DNA of 64,000 nt, taken from Isoetes taiwanensis. Lineage: Eukaryota; Streptophyta; Lycopodiopsida; Isoetales; Isoetaceae. The notes beneath the pieces are model-generated. The model was not told the DNA's origin. It saw only the letters and a program-made list of their open reading frames with translations, and made no database searches. Position 1 is the first letter of the stretch. Every line of letters starts with the position of its first letter. Positions 44,801-54,275 of this stretch are shown here, one piece after another. The stretch is from contig JAJEKV010000025.1 of NCBI GenBank assembly GCA_021234155.1, forward strand, positions 722,474 to 786,473, written 5' to 3'. Made by a program: the position numbers and the translations under genes.

Positions 44801-46785
44801 TTGTGGTTGGTGGTTTCAGAGTTTTTCACTCCGCCCCTTGAGACACAACTGCATCCCGATATACGTTATCTAAAGAACAGGCTCAAGGTTCACCTTCCTT
44901 TTTGGCAGTCCTTTTGCTCTTCTGCCATGGTTTTGGACTGGGTGGCTAATGGTTATAAAATGCCATGGCTAAATGGCCCTCCTCGTTTTCCTTGGTTTCA
45001 GCCTAATCATAAACCTACTTTCACACATGCCAATTTTGTTCGCTCTGCTATCCAAGACCTGCTTCATTCTGGTGCTGCGACTCCTTCCACATCCCGTCCG
45101 TTCATATGTTCTCAACTTAGTGTGGTCCCAAAGGCTAATAATAAATTTCGCTTGATTCTTGACCTTCGTTTTGTGAACTCTTTTTTGTTGCAGACCACTT
45201 TTAAGTATGAAACCATAAAGGAAGTGCCCGCTATTCTGCGCAAAGGGGATTTTCTTTTCACCATTGATTTGCACTCGGGCTATCATCATGTTAACATTCA
45301 CCCAGACTGGGCTTTGAATTTGAAGGCCGCTTTTACATGTTCACATCCCTTCCATTTGGTCTTTCAACAGCTTGTTTTGTCTTCACCAAGCTCATGCGTC
45401 AATTGGTTCGCAGGTGGCGTTCCTTGGGCTACCGATGCTCACCTTACATTGATGATTTCCTTTTTGCGGTTTGTGCTACTAAATTTTCTCATGCTCAGGC
45501 TCTTATCCTCCATGACCTTGAGGATGCAGGGTTTGTCTTAGCTCTGCATAAGTGTCAAATTCAACCGTCCTGCGAAGCTAAATTCCTGGGCTTTGTCTTG
45601 AATACGTCTACAGGTTTTCTCTCCATTGCTTCTTTTAGGAAAGAAAAGTTTATGGCATTAGCCTCTAAGCTCTTGTCGTGCTCGCGTGTCCGTGCCCGTA
45701 CTCTAGCCTCTTTCATGGGTATGTTGGACTCTTTCCGCTTGGTGTTTGGCCCGTTCATTAGATTGCTCTCCTTTCATTTGTTTTCTTTATATGCTTCCAT
45801 TTCTTCTTGGTCTCAACATCTTCCCCTTACCCCTCTTGTGCTTACTGAAATCCGTGCCTGGGTTGATTGGTTCGATACCTTGAATTCGGCTTACCTTTGG
45901 GAACCTGTTGCTCCTTATAGGTCCTTATGTTATGATGCTAGTGGTTCTGGTTGGGGGGTGTGGTTACATGGTGACAATCCTTGCTCCAATTTTTGGGGCC
46001 TGCTTTCCGCTTCTGATAGGTTAGCGTCCTCTACTTCTCGCGACCTTCAAGCCCTTCTTACTTTTCTTAACCAGCATGGGCCCTCGTTGAGGTCTTCTCG
46101 AGTTATAGCTTTTGGAGATTCTCTTAATGCGTTCTACATCCTTAATAAAGGCGGGTCCCCCATTTTGGAGCTGCATTTTTTGTGTTTGCGCATCTATACT
46201 TTATGTCTGCATTATCGAATTTCCCTTAAGCCCGCTTGGATCCCTAGGAACTTGAACCAATGGGCTGATTACCTATCCAAATTACAAGATTTTGATGACT
46301 ACAGTCTCTCCCAGACCACTTTTCGCATCATTGATGAAGCCTGGGGCCCCCATGATGTTGACCGTTTTGCTAATCTTACAAATCATCAACTTCCTAGCTT
46401 TAATTGTTGGCACCCTATCCCCGATTGGCCGTCACCTCCGGATGCATTTTCTCAGTCTTGGTCTGGTTTCAATAATTATTGTTTTCCCCCTCCCGCCCTG
46501 GTAGCTAAAACCTTGGAGTTTGCCTCAGCCTGTGCAGCTAATATGTCTTTGGTTATTTTTCATTGGGAATCGGCTCCTTGGTGGCCTATCTTGCATACAG
46601 ATTCAGGTGATTGGCTTCCTTCTATTGTGGACCACCTCTACTTTTCATCTGGTGGAAGAAGTTTGGTTAAAGGTTCAGGATGTTCATCATTCCCGCTTGG
46701 CAAACCATCTAGTCCGATAATTGCCTTAAGGATTCTTTCAACTATTAATGGTGAGTTTATTTGTTTTTATTGCAGATGTTTTTAA
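44801..46785 (+). pseudogene. DIRS reverse transcriptase-RNase H, one frameshift
   Basis: Frame 44801-45541 holds the RT fingers (SVVPKANNKFRLILDLRFVN, GDFLFTIDLHSGYHHVNIHP). A single missing base near 45320 moves the reading to the frame of 45337-46785: FEGRFYMFTSLPFGLSTA, then the active-site YIDDFLF (about 45448). The RNase H part follows: CYDASGSGWGVWL (45930), SRDLQALLTFL, AFGDSLNAFYIL and WIPRNLNQWADYLSK. Downstream WGPHDVDRFANLTNHQLPSF, DAFSQSW and CFPPPALVAKTLE form the segment that joins RH to recombinase in DIRS/Ngaro-type elements. No methyltransferase domain is seen, which favours Ngaro-like over DIRS1-like. The frameshift inactivates the copy unless it is a sequencing error. Confidence 0.85.
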
Positions 46786-46860
46786 ATCTCAATTTTGGAA
46801 TGAGGTTGGTGCTTCCAACATGGAATTGTGCAAGTTGAAAGAGTTGTTCCAGCATAACCT

Positions 46861-47904
46861 GTGAAGAGATATTCACAACCTTGGCATGAGTTTAAAGCTT
46901 GGTGCTGTTCTAGGGATCTATCCTACCTCCCTGCTGCTCCTTCTACAATTTGTTTTTTTCTTACTTATGCTATGACCTTTTGGACATCAATGTCACGAGT
47001 CAATGCTATTCTGGCATCTATCAGTTTCCATCATGTTTTGGCAGGCCTACCCAAGCCCAATGATCATCCGCTTGTGGGTCTTGCGCATGATATTGCCAAG
47101 CGTAAGTTCCCGGCTGAGGTTGCTAGGAAGCGCCCTTTGTTACCTCATTTAGTCCGTCGCATTATTGATAGATTTTCTGGACCAAATTCCACTGTTTTAG
47201 ATCTCATGCGTTGTGTCGCCATTGTCCTCTCTTTTGCTGCGTTCCTGCGTAGTGCAGAGTTACTCAACCTTCATTGGCATCAGATTGTTTTTGCTTCATC
47301 GCATGCAAGTTTCTTCATCCGTTCCTCAAAAACAGACCAACATGCTTCGGGTGCTTGGGTCTCAGTCGCACGCTGCAATGGACCGTATTGTCCTATAGCT
47401 CTAGTAGAGCGGCTTATATCACTTGCCAGATATAGAGAGGTAGATGGTCCTGCTGGGGGTCCTTTGTTCAGAGGCGTCATAATCACTAGGGGCCGTCATC
47501 TTTTGCGTCAAAAGCCTATTTCATACTCTACGCTACGTGCATGGTTCCGCCATTGCTTGCTTGCTATTGGAGAAGATCCCACTGCCTTTGGTACTCATTC
47601 CGGAAGGAGGGGTGGTGCCACGACTGCTGCAGCTTTTAACATCCCTGATCGCCTTTTCAAAGCTCATGGTCGCTGGAAGTCGGAAGCAGCTAAAGATGCC
47701 TATGTATGTCCAACTTTGATGGAGCAGCTTTCTGTTACGCATGCCTTGGGACTCGGCTTTGCTCAAAAATCTGTTCCATTGATATCTTGCCAGGGTCACC
47801 AAAATGGTATTTTCTTTTTCTGCCTCTTTGTCAGCATGTGTCTGTTTGTCCACCTTGTCTCGATAGCTCTAGAAGTCCCATTTACCTTCGTTTTCAACGA
47901 ATAG
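46861..47904 (+). CDS. DIRS tyrosine recombinase
   Basis: Open from after a TAA at 46855-46857 to a TAG at 47902-47904; the first codon is not ATG, so it is probably expressed by fusion to the preceding gene. The N-terminal SAM-like core binding part (YSQPWHEFKAWCCSRDLSYL) is followed by the catalytic set: Arg in FAAFLRSAELLNLHW, SSKTDQ beta-hairpin Lys, HSGRRGGAT (H-x2-R), HGRWKSEAAKDAY with His and the nucleophilic Tyr (about 47699-47701). All catalytic residues of the R-K-H-R-H-Y set are present. In YR retrotransposons this enzyme inserts a circular DNA copy. The stop lies inside the hairpin at the start of repeat A2. Confidence 0.85.
   Translation: MKRYSQPWHEFKAWCCSRDLSYLPAAPSTICFFLTYAMTFWTSMSRVNAILASISFHHVLAGLPKPNDHPLVGLAHDIAKRKFPAEVARKRPLLPHLVRRIIDRFSGPNSTVLDLMRCVAIVLSFAAFLRSAELLNLHWHQIVFASSHASFFIRSSKTDQHASGAWVSVARCNGPYCPIALVERLISLARYREVDGPAGGPLFRGVIITRGRHLLRQKPISYSTLRAWFRHCLLAIGEDPTAFGTHSGRRGGATTAAAFNIPDRLFKAHGRWKSEAAKDAYVCPTLMEQLSVTHALGLGFAQKSVPLISCQGHQNGIFFFCLFVSMCLFVHLVSIALEVPFTFVFNE
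47833..47874 (+). repeat. DIRS repeat B1
   Basis: Forty-two bases (AGCATGTGTCTGTTTGTCCA...) that match B2 (48684-48725) with one substitution and abut A2 directly. Confidence 0.88.
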
Positions 47905-48061
47905 ATGGTAAATGGACTTCTAGAGCTAAGGGACAAGTGTCCCAGGTAGTTAGCAACTGCCAGGAATTTGCCCTATTTGTAGCTTGGCTTACGGGTGTTT
48001 TGGCATCAGCGCTTTTGTGCACGCATCTCCATTTGGTAGATTGTTCGAGCTCTCTTCCCCC
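47875..48061 (+). repeat. DIRS repeat A2
   Basis: Intact 187-bp copy of A1. It opens with a hairpin (GTCCCATTTACC...GGTAAATGGAC, arms about 12-15 bp when the end of B1 is included) across the B1/A2 junction. Confidence 0.9.
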
Positions 48062-48683
48062 AACCCTCCCTTTTTTCCCCGTCCCTTCTCTATTGATGCA
48101 CGGTGCAAAGCATGCTCTAATGGTTCCCTCTTGACTTTGTCTATGTCACTCGCTTTAGTGATGGTTATGTATGTTGGCATGGTGATGGTGCCTTGGTGGC
48201 TTATATCATGATGGGACTGTTGTTTATGGTTTTATAGCCTTGGTGGCTTGGTTATGGTTTAAAGCCTTGGTGGCGGTTTTGCAATTTTTCGAGCCTTGGC
48301 GGCTGATGTTGTGGCCTTTGATGCCGATGGGCACGGGGTCTTGTCTTACTCGTGTTGTTCTTTTGCGGTGTTTGACGTCATATGTACGCAATTTTGATGG
48401 TGAGGTGCCGCTTTCAACCGAAGTTCTGTCAGATAACTGGCATCTCACAGCTGCATGTGGTTTTCCTTTTACAAGTTTCTGTAAAACCCGAAAAGGCCTG
48501 TAGGCATGAGGGTTCCTTTCCTTTTTAGTTGTGTTCAAGATCTCTTAGACGGTTGTTTATCCTTAGGGTTTCCTCGAAAACCCGTAAGGGCGAGGTTTTC
48601 ATCCCGAGGATAAGCTTCTGTCTTAGAGCTAGCTTGTATCATGTATCAGTTGTTTATGGAGATGCTCACAAGGGCCATTCATT
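48062..48683. other. DIRS region between A2 and B2
   Basis: About 620 bp with CCTTGGTGGC phrases repeated and an 87-codon frame at 48240 without motif. The equivalent stretch in PAT/Ngaro elements is non-coding. Confidence 0.5.
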
Positions 48684-48725
48684 AGCATGTGTCTGTTTGT
48701 TCACCTTGTCTCGATAGCTCTAGAA
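48684..48725 (+). repeat. DIRS repeat B2, right end of the element
   Basis: Matches B1 to CTCTAGAA; the next base begins flanking DNA (AAGCTTTTGCTG). Confidence 0.85.
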
Positions 48726-50329
48726 AAGCTTTTGCTGTGTTCCTTAGTGCAGAGTTGGATAGAGGATTCTATCAGGCTTTTCATGTGAAGAAACACATTC
48801 CTATTCAAGCCTATTCTCTAAACTATTCTTCCCTTAAATTTGTGATCTTGCTAGATGGTGTTCTAGTGTAATTGATTTTCACCCTAAGCCATTCCTTTTC
48901 TAAAATTTAGTGTCTTTCTAAGATTCTTGTTTTGACAATATTTTGCAGTCGTATCAAAATACTATAAAATAGAACAAAACAAATACATACATGGGTGAGA
49001 CTTTAAAGTAGAAAAATGCTAGGAAACAGAAAATGATGCGTGCAAACTATAAATACATAATATATACGAACAACTAAATACATGTCCTAAATCATATAAA
49101 AACCATTGTGAAAAAGCCGTATAAATATACCTTTTGCGCGATGAACCATTTTTTGTGATATTCATGCAGGGCGTCCATCGATAGACTTGGACTGTTAGAT
49201 GCCGGTTTCGGGCAATCTGAGCCATCGTTAAGCACGCCTCATATTTTTAGCAAGTTTAACTATCAGTTTCAAATACAGAATTAAACTAAAGGTTGTGAAG
49301 CGCATTGTACACATATACGAGCATATATGTTTGGGGCTCCTCGCCAACCACTAAATGCCTATGTTTGGGGGTCTAGGAGGTTTTATTTCAATGGTTCAAT
49401 TTCTTAGTATGTGGTTTGCAATATACTATATTATATTGATACAATGTATATATATGTTAGGGTGTATATAGGGCCAAAAATATTTTGGCCCCAAAGTGTT
49501 ATGAGTACATATAATAGAGTCTAACTGAATCCAAGTCTTTTACCTAAGGGTTATTTTGTGTGATGACATTAGGACTCATGGGATTGAACCATGATTACAA
49601 AAGAAAGTAAGCATGTGGCCTTGCATGGTGTTAAGTAAGAGAGGTGTTCAACATGCATGATTGCATGTATGCATGGTATGCATACATTGTGCGCTAAAAC
49701 CATAGGTTTTGAGTGCAAACTAACTAGAAATACTCCGTGCGCTCTAAAAGTACTACTGGCATACCCCACACAAATACACAACACAATCATATGCAAACCA
49801 TAGCAAAATGATCGTATATTTATACATTTTGCGTGTCAAAATAGTTGTGATGGAATTATAAGGATGAGGGACATCAATAAATTCAAAGAATGGGAGTTGA
49901 ACCCATTATAATAACGTGAAATAGTTATAGAGCCAATATATCATAGCTACACCTACAATCGACATTTATCTAAGATTGAAACATGATTATAAAACCATTG
50001 ACCACCTGCCACTGCAAATTCAAGAGCAAGTAAATATGCTAAGAACCTCAAAACAAAGAGAAGTTGATTACTTTGGAGAAAAGGAAACATGAAAGATTGC
50101 ACATAGTTTTGCAAACACTTGTTGCTTTGTGACGCTAGATAAAAGGTAAGGCTCTCATGTGAAAAGATTTATGTGGCTGTGAAGGACAGTAAGCATATGC
50201 CTTGACTATGATTGATCATAGAAATCTAAAAAGCCCTATGCAATTTACTCAAATTCATGCCTTCTTCATCTTCTATATGCTGCTCTGGCCAAAAAAGCAT
50301 GCGGTCATGATCAACCCAAAAGGAGGATC
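48726..50329. other. Gene-free AT-rich DNA with a dispersed repeat
   Basis: A diverged repeat containing CGTATAAATATACCTTTTGC, GCGATGAACC and TTTTTTGTGATATT lies at about 49070-49170, with poorer copies at 49755-49855 and 51065-51175 (all plus strand). No gene seen. Confidence 0.55.
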
Positions 50330-50500
50330 GACAAAAATAGAATAGAATAGAATAGTTTTTTTAACGTCCACAGAGACCAATAGGTCATGGGACCCATACA
50401 ATGGGCTAGTACAATCATTACTACTAGGATTAAAAAACCCCTGCCTCGAAAGGTTTTCAAGGGAAAAACCTTTGCAGTAATGATGATACTAGACAAGCGG
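50330..50500 (-). mobile_element. Probable retroposon tail
   Basis: AATAGAATAGAATAGAATAG followed by a T run, then unique sequence ending near 50500: on the minus strand, an A run and (CTATT)n tail as in some plant LINE/SINE ends. Target duplication not identified. Confidence 0.3.
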
Positions 50501-50640
50501 AGATAATGACTACTGAGGGCTCAGTAATTGCCGATGTTTATCTAGAACCTCAAGTATGTATAATGCCAAGTCATGCACAGATGGTGCTCTGAGAAGTTGT
50601 GGAAGCGTGGAATGGAAAGGAGTAATATAGAACAAAGGAA

Positions 50641-51003
50641 TCATAAATGCATGTGAATAGAAGATTGAGATTGACTGGCTAGAAGGACTTTTGCATGCAA
50701 AAGCATACTAATGTAAACTTGAAATTCACTGGATGTAAGTGATCTCACATGCAAAAGCATGTATATGAGAACTGAAGATTCACTGGGTGAGAAGGAGCAT
50801 ATGCATGCATTGACTAGCAGACAAGGTGCTATGCATGCATGGGCAAGGTATGGATGTCCAAACTGAAGGTGCATGCAAAAGCATGTTAATGTAATCTTGA
50901 GATTCATTGGATGTAAAGCAAAAGCATGCAGATGAAAACCTAAGGTTGACCGGGTGAGAAGCAGAGAAGGTGCTATACATGCATGGGCATAGGCATGCAC
51001 GTC
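50641..51003. repeat. Degenerate repeats with GCATGCAAAAGCATG
   Basis: At least four copies of a 60-120 bp phrase that contains the near-palindrome CATGCAAAAGCATG and GATTCACTGG(A/G)TG. Minus-strand frames reflect the repeat only. Confidence 0.6.
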
Positions 51004-51175
51004 CAAATCAAAGGTTGGGTGGGCAAATTAACTAGAAATACAAAACATGCGCTATAAATACTACTAGCATACCCTCGTAGAAATATAACACCAGTCATAT
51101 GAAAGCCATAGCAAAGTGACCGTATCATTATACGTTTTGCACGACGAACCATTTTTTGTGATATTTGTTATAGGT

Positions 51176-51840
51176 GTCTACGTTATACTCTTGCTTCCTT
51201 ACCGAGGTTGCCCATACAACCTACTTATATTAGGGTGGGTACTCAGCTCGATGATGAAGATCATAGCAGCAATCCAAACATGTCGATGTAACGTGCTTTC
51301 TCTGATGTCGATATGGGCTAACTCCATAATATTTTCTAATACAAGAGCACTTAGCTATGGTTTTATATTTTGATATAAACAAAAATCACTTCCATAGTTA
51401 ATGGATTTATTGAGACAAATGATGCGGAGTCTCATAATTAAATGATTACAACTTTAAAATCTATAAGGTCTGTAACCCTTGTCCATTGATGGCCTGAACT
51501 GCTAAATCAATGTCTGTGCCTTCCATTTTGGTGTAGTAGAGGGCCATGTAGCCGCCTCAATGACGACGAGGAAACGACATGAGAACGTGTTGTAAATTGC
51601 AATGAGTGCTAGAGATTGTGGTGACCCTAACAAAAACAAAAATGAAGCAGGGCCACAGGAGGAATATGAAAAACTCCAGTAGTATGCGCAAGGGCACAAG
51701 GCTTCTAAAGTGAGCACAAGTGAAACACATGAGAATGCTAATGATTCTTAATTGAGTAGCAAGAGCTTTTGTTGCAACCATCTCTGATGATTAATGATCA
51801 ACAAAGTACCATGATATGGATCATCAATAATATGCATGTT
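51176..51840. other. Gene-free stretch
   Basis: Short frames on both strands, no motif or repeat I can support. Confidence 0.45.
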
Positions 51841-52634
51841 CTTTCACAGAATCCCATCATGGCATGGTCGCAAAACTTGTCATAGAAAATATGGTTTCTA
51901 GATTCTAATCATGCCATTTGACCAGGAAAGGAATTTCTTCCAAAGCCTTGTGAGAATTAGCAATAAGAAAGTGAAAATAGGGAGAGACAAACTTGCAATT
52001 AAAGGTGTGGGAACCGTAACCCTGGATTTGCTATATAACACGAAATATTCAACTCAAGAATACTCCTTATGTTCTACATTAGAAGCAAATTTGTTATTAT
52101 CTATTTCTATTATGAAACTATGAACAAAAGCAAGATTGCACCAACAACTCGCCAAAATGAGGCGCCAATCCACAATTCCTTAAGGGAGAAAAGAATCACA
52201 CATGCACAATAGCGACATCTATATGTTAAAAAAGAAAAAGAGACGATTGAAGTGTGAGGATAAATTTAGCCTATAACTAGCATGATTCGAAAAAGGCCAC
52301 ATCATATCCCAGGTCTAGGGGCATCCAGCTGAAAATTCTGCACTAGAAACTTAGAAGATTCTAGCCACTTAACTGACAGGATTTGTGATCAGCACAATCC
52401 TGAACACAGATCCGTGATATGCCGGAACCTTCAGTGCGCGCACCAAGAATCAGCTTCGCCTTTCGCTTGGTGATATATATTCAGCTTTGGTGCTAGCTCC
52501 GGCATGATAATCTTGATGTGGTCATGATAACCTTGCTCTGGATCGTAATAATCTTGCTATGGGCATCCGAACCAGTTGATAAACCTTGCTCTGGGTAAGA
52601 AGCTTGCTATGGAGATCTGTTTGTGGCCTGCTAT
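51841..52634. repeat. 836-bp tandem duplication, copy 1
   Basis: From CTTTCACAG/GGCATGGTCGCAAAAC to ATCTGTTTGTGGCCTGC, about 95% like copy 2. A 70-codon frame (51911) is not preserved in copy 2. It ends at a 24-bp palindrome. Confidence 0.85.
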
Positions 52635-52658
52635 AAGCATGCGTCCGGACGCATGCTT
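52635..52658. repeat. 24-bp perfect palindrome
   Basis: AAGCATGCGTCC followed by its exact complement GGACGCATGCTT, with no loop. The GTCCGGAC centre is the same as in the TE-1/TE-3 subterminal palindrome, possibly by chance. Confidence 0.9.
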
Positions 52659-52686
52659 TTGATACCCACGAGCATACTTTTACCCC

Positions 52687-53467
52687 TTTCACAGTTGGCA
52701 TGGTCGCAAAACTTGTCATAGAAAATATGGTTTCTAGATTCTAATCCTAATGCCATTTGACCAGGAAAGGAATTTCTTCCAAATCCTTGTGAGAATTAGC
52801 AATAAGAAGGTGAAAATAGGGAGAGACAAACTTGCAATTAAAGGTGCGGAACCATAACCCTTGATTTGCTATATAACACGAAATATTCGACTCAAGAATA
52901 CTCCCTATGTTCTACATTAGAAGCAAATTTGTTATTATCTATTTCTATTATGAAACTACGAACAAAAGCAAGATTGCACCAACAACTCGCCAAAACGAGG
53001 CGCCAATCCACAAATCCTTAAGGGAGAAAAGAATCACACATGCACAATAGCGACATCTGTATGTTAAAAAAGAAAAGAGACGATTGAAGTGTGAGGATAA
53101 ATTTAGCCTATAACTAGCATGATTCGAAAAAGGCCACATCATATTCCAGGTCTAGGGGCATCCAGCTGAAAATTCTGCACTAACTTAGAAGATTCTAGCC
53201 CCGACAGGATTTGTGATCAGCACAATCCTGAACGTCCATCACAGATCTGTGATATGCCGGAACCTTCAGTGCGCGCACCCAGAATCAGCTTCGCCTTTCG
53301 CTTGGTGATATATATTCAGCTCTGGTGCTAGCTCCGGCATGATAATCTTGCTGTGGTCATGATAACCTTGCTCTGGATCGTAAGATATCTTGCTATGGGC
53401 ATCCAAACCAGTTGATAAACCTTGCTCTGGGTAAGAAGCTTGCTATGGAGATCTGTTTGTGGCCTGC
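52687..53467. repeat. 836-bp tandem duplication, copy 2
   Basis: Second copy, ending at GTGGCCTGCC, where a different and far larger palindrome follows. Differences from copy 1 are scattered substitutions and small indels. Confidence 0.85.
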
Positions 53468-53473
53468 CAGTTA

Positions 53474-53581
53474 AAGGGGATAAACACCCCTGCTTGCCCC
53501 TTACAGCAGATAAATGGGCTCGCCCCGCCGGGCTCGCCCATTTATCTGCTGTAAGGGGCTGGCAGGGGTGTTTATCCCCTT
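53474..53581. repeat. 108-bp near-perfect hairpin
   Basis: Arms 53474-53493 with 53562-53581 and 53496-53519 with 53536-53559 pair perfectly; only a 2-base mismatch separates them and the loop is 16 bases (53520-53535). Outer arm AAGGGGATAAACACCCCTGC, inner arm GCCCCTTACAGCAGATAAAT... It could be a foldback transposon, a microRNA-like precursor or a palindrome made by repair. Confidence 0.92.
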
Positions 53582-54275
53582 CATAGCCATTACCTTGTCA
53601 GGAAGGATGGTGATGGTAAAAAGTTCAAAGCTTGTTTACTAGATATTGCATGGGTGTTCTATGCCTTGTTTGACATGTGCTTGATTGAAAAAGTGACACT
53701 AAAAGATAAAAATATGCAGGATAAAAGAGTGATATTCGAATTGTAAATAGTACCAAGGTCCATTTCTATAGAAAGCTGGCATCTGCATAAAAAGAAGGAC
53801 CGTGGGAGACAAACGCGTCGGTAATAAGACAGGACAAAGAATGCGTATGAAATTCTCGTGTGGTTCGAGCTGGAACAAATAAGAAACAAAGGAACACGAT
53901 ACTGTAACTGTGTATGCAAGGATATCAGACTATCAGAACAGGCAGATATGGCGAAGACCCAATGCATTAATGTCCTGCATGCTAAACTGCAGCCTTTAAA
54001 GCCCATTTACAGGACTGCAGCATCGAGACACGGTTTGGGTTCAAAATCAACCCTTTCACATTAAATAAGTCTAGAGCAAAGCATGGTTGAAATATGGCCA
54101 TAAAAACCGACAACCCAAGAGTTAAATGCCTCATGGGCGCCTTCTGATTCTGATAAACAGGATCTAATTCTAAACAAGTGTTTACCAGGATTAAATCAGA
54201 ATGGATAATGCGTTCAAGTTCCAGAATTAATTCTGTGAAGGCAGAAGAACAGTGGGCAGGGTTTTCTGCTGCAAA
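53582..54275. other. Upstream region of the peroxidase gene
   Basis: Should hold the promoter. The long minus-strand frame at 53982-54857 is antisense to exons 1 and 2 and is not a gene. No clear TATA box was identified. Confidence 0.45.

Larger units (their letters stand above)
12996..48725 (+). mobile_element. DIRS/Ngaro-like tyrosine-recombinase retrotransposon, interrupted by a 28-kb insertion
   Basis: The element has the A1...B1-A2...B2 split direct repeats of PAT/Ngaro-type elements: A1 = 12996-13042 plus 41069-41210, B1 = 47833-47874, A2 = 47875-48061, B2 = 48684-48725. Between them lie a gag-like frame with zinc knuckle, reverse transcriptase-RNase H and a tyrosine recombinase in the standard order. 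Without TE-1 (13043-41064 and one TTCT copy) it would be about 7.7 kb. A1 and A2 differ at only a few positions plus a 2-base indel, so insertion was relatively recent, although the RT frame is broken. Such elements replicate through a circular intermediate inserted by the recombinase and leave no target duplication; none is seen. Confidence 0.85.

Noticed and set aside
50641-51003. CRISPR-like array
   Set aside because: Repeats are degenerate and of unequal length, without regular spacers or cas genes.
53474-53581. Hairpin as a bacterial-type terminator
   Set aside because: No T tract, no upstream gene, and the context is a plant nuclear genome.
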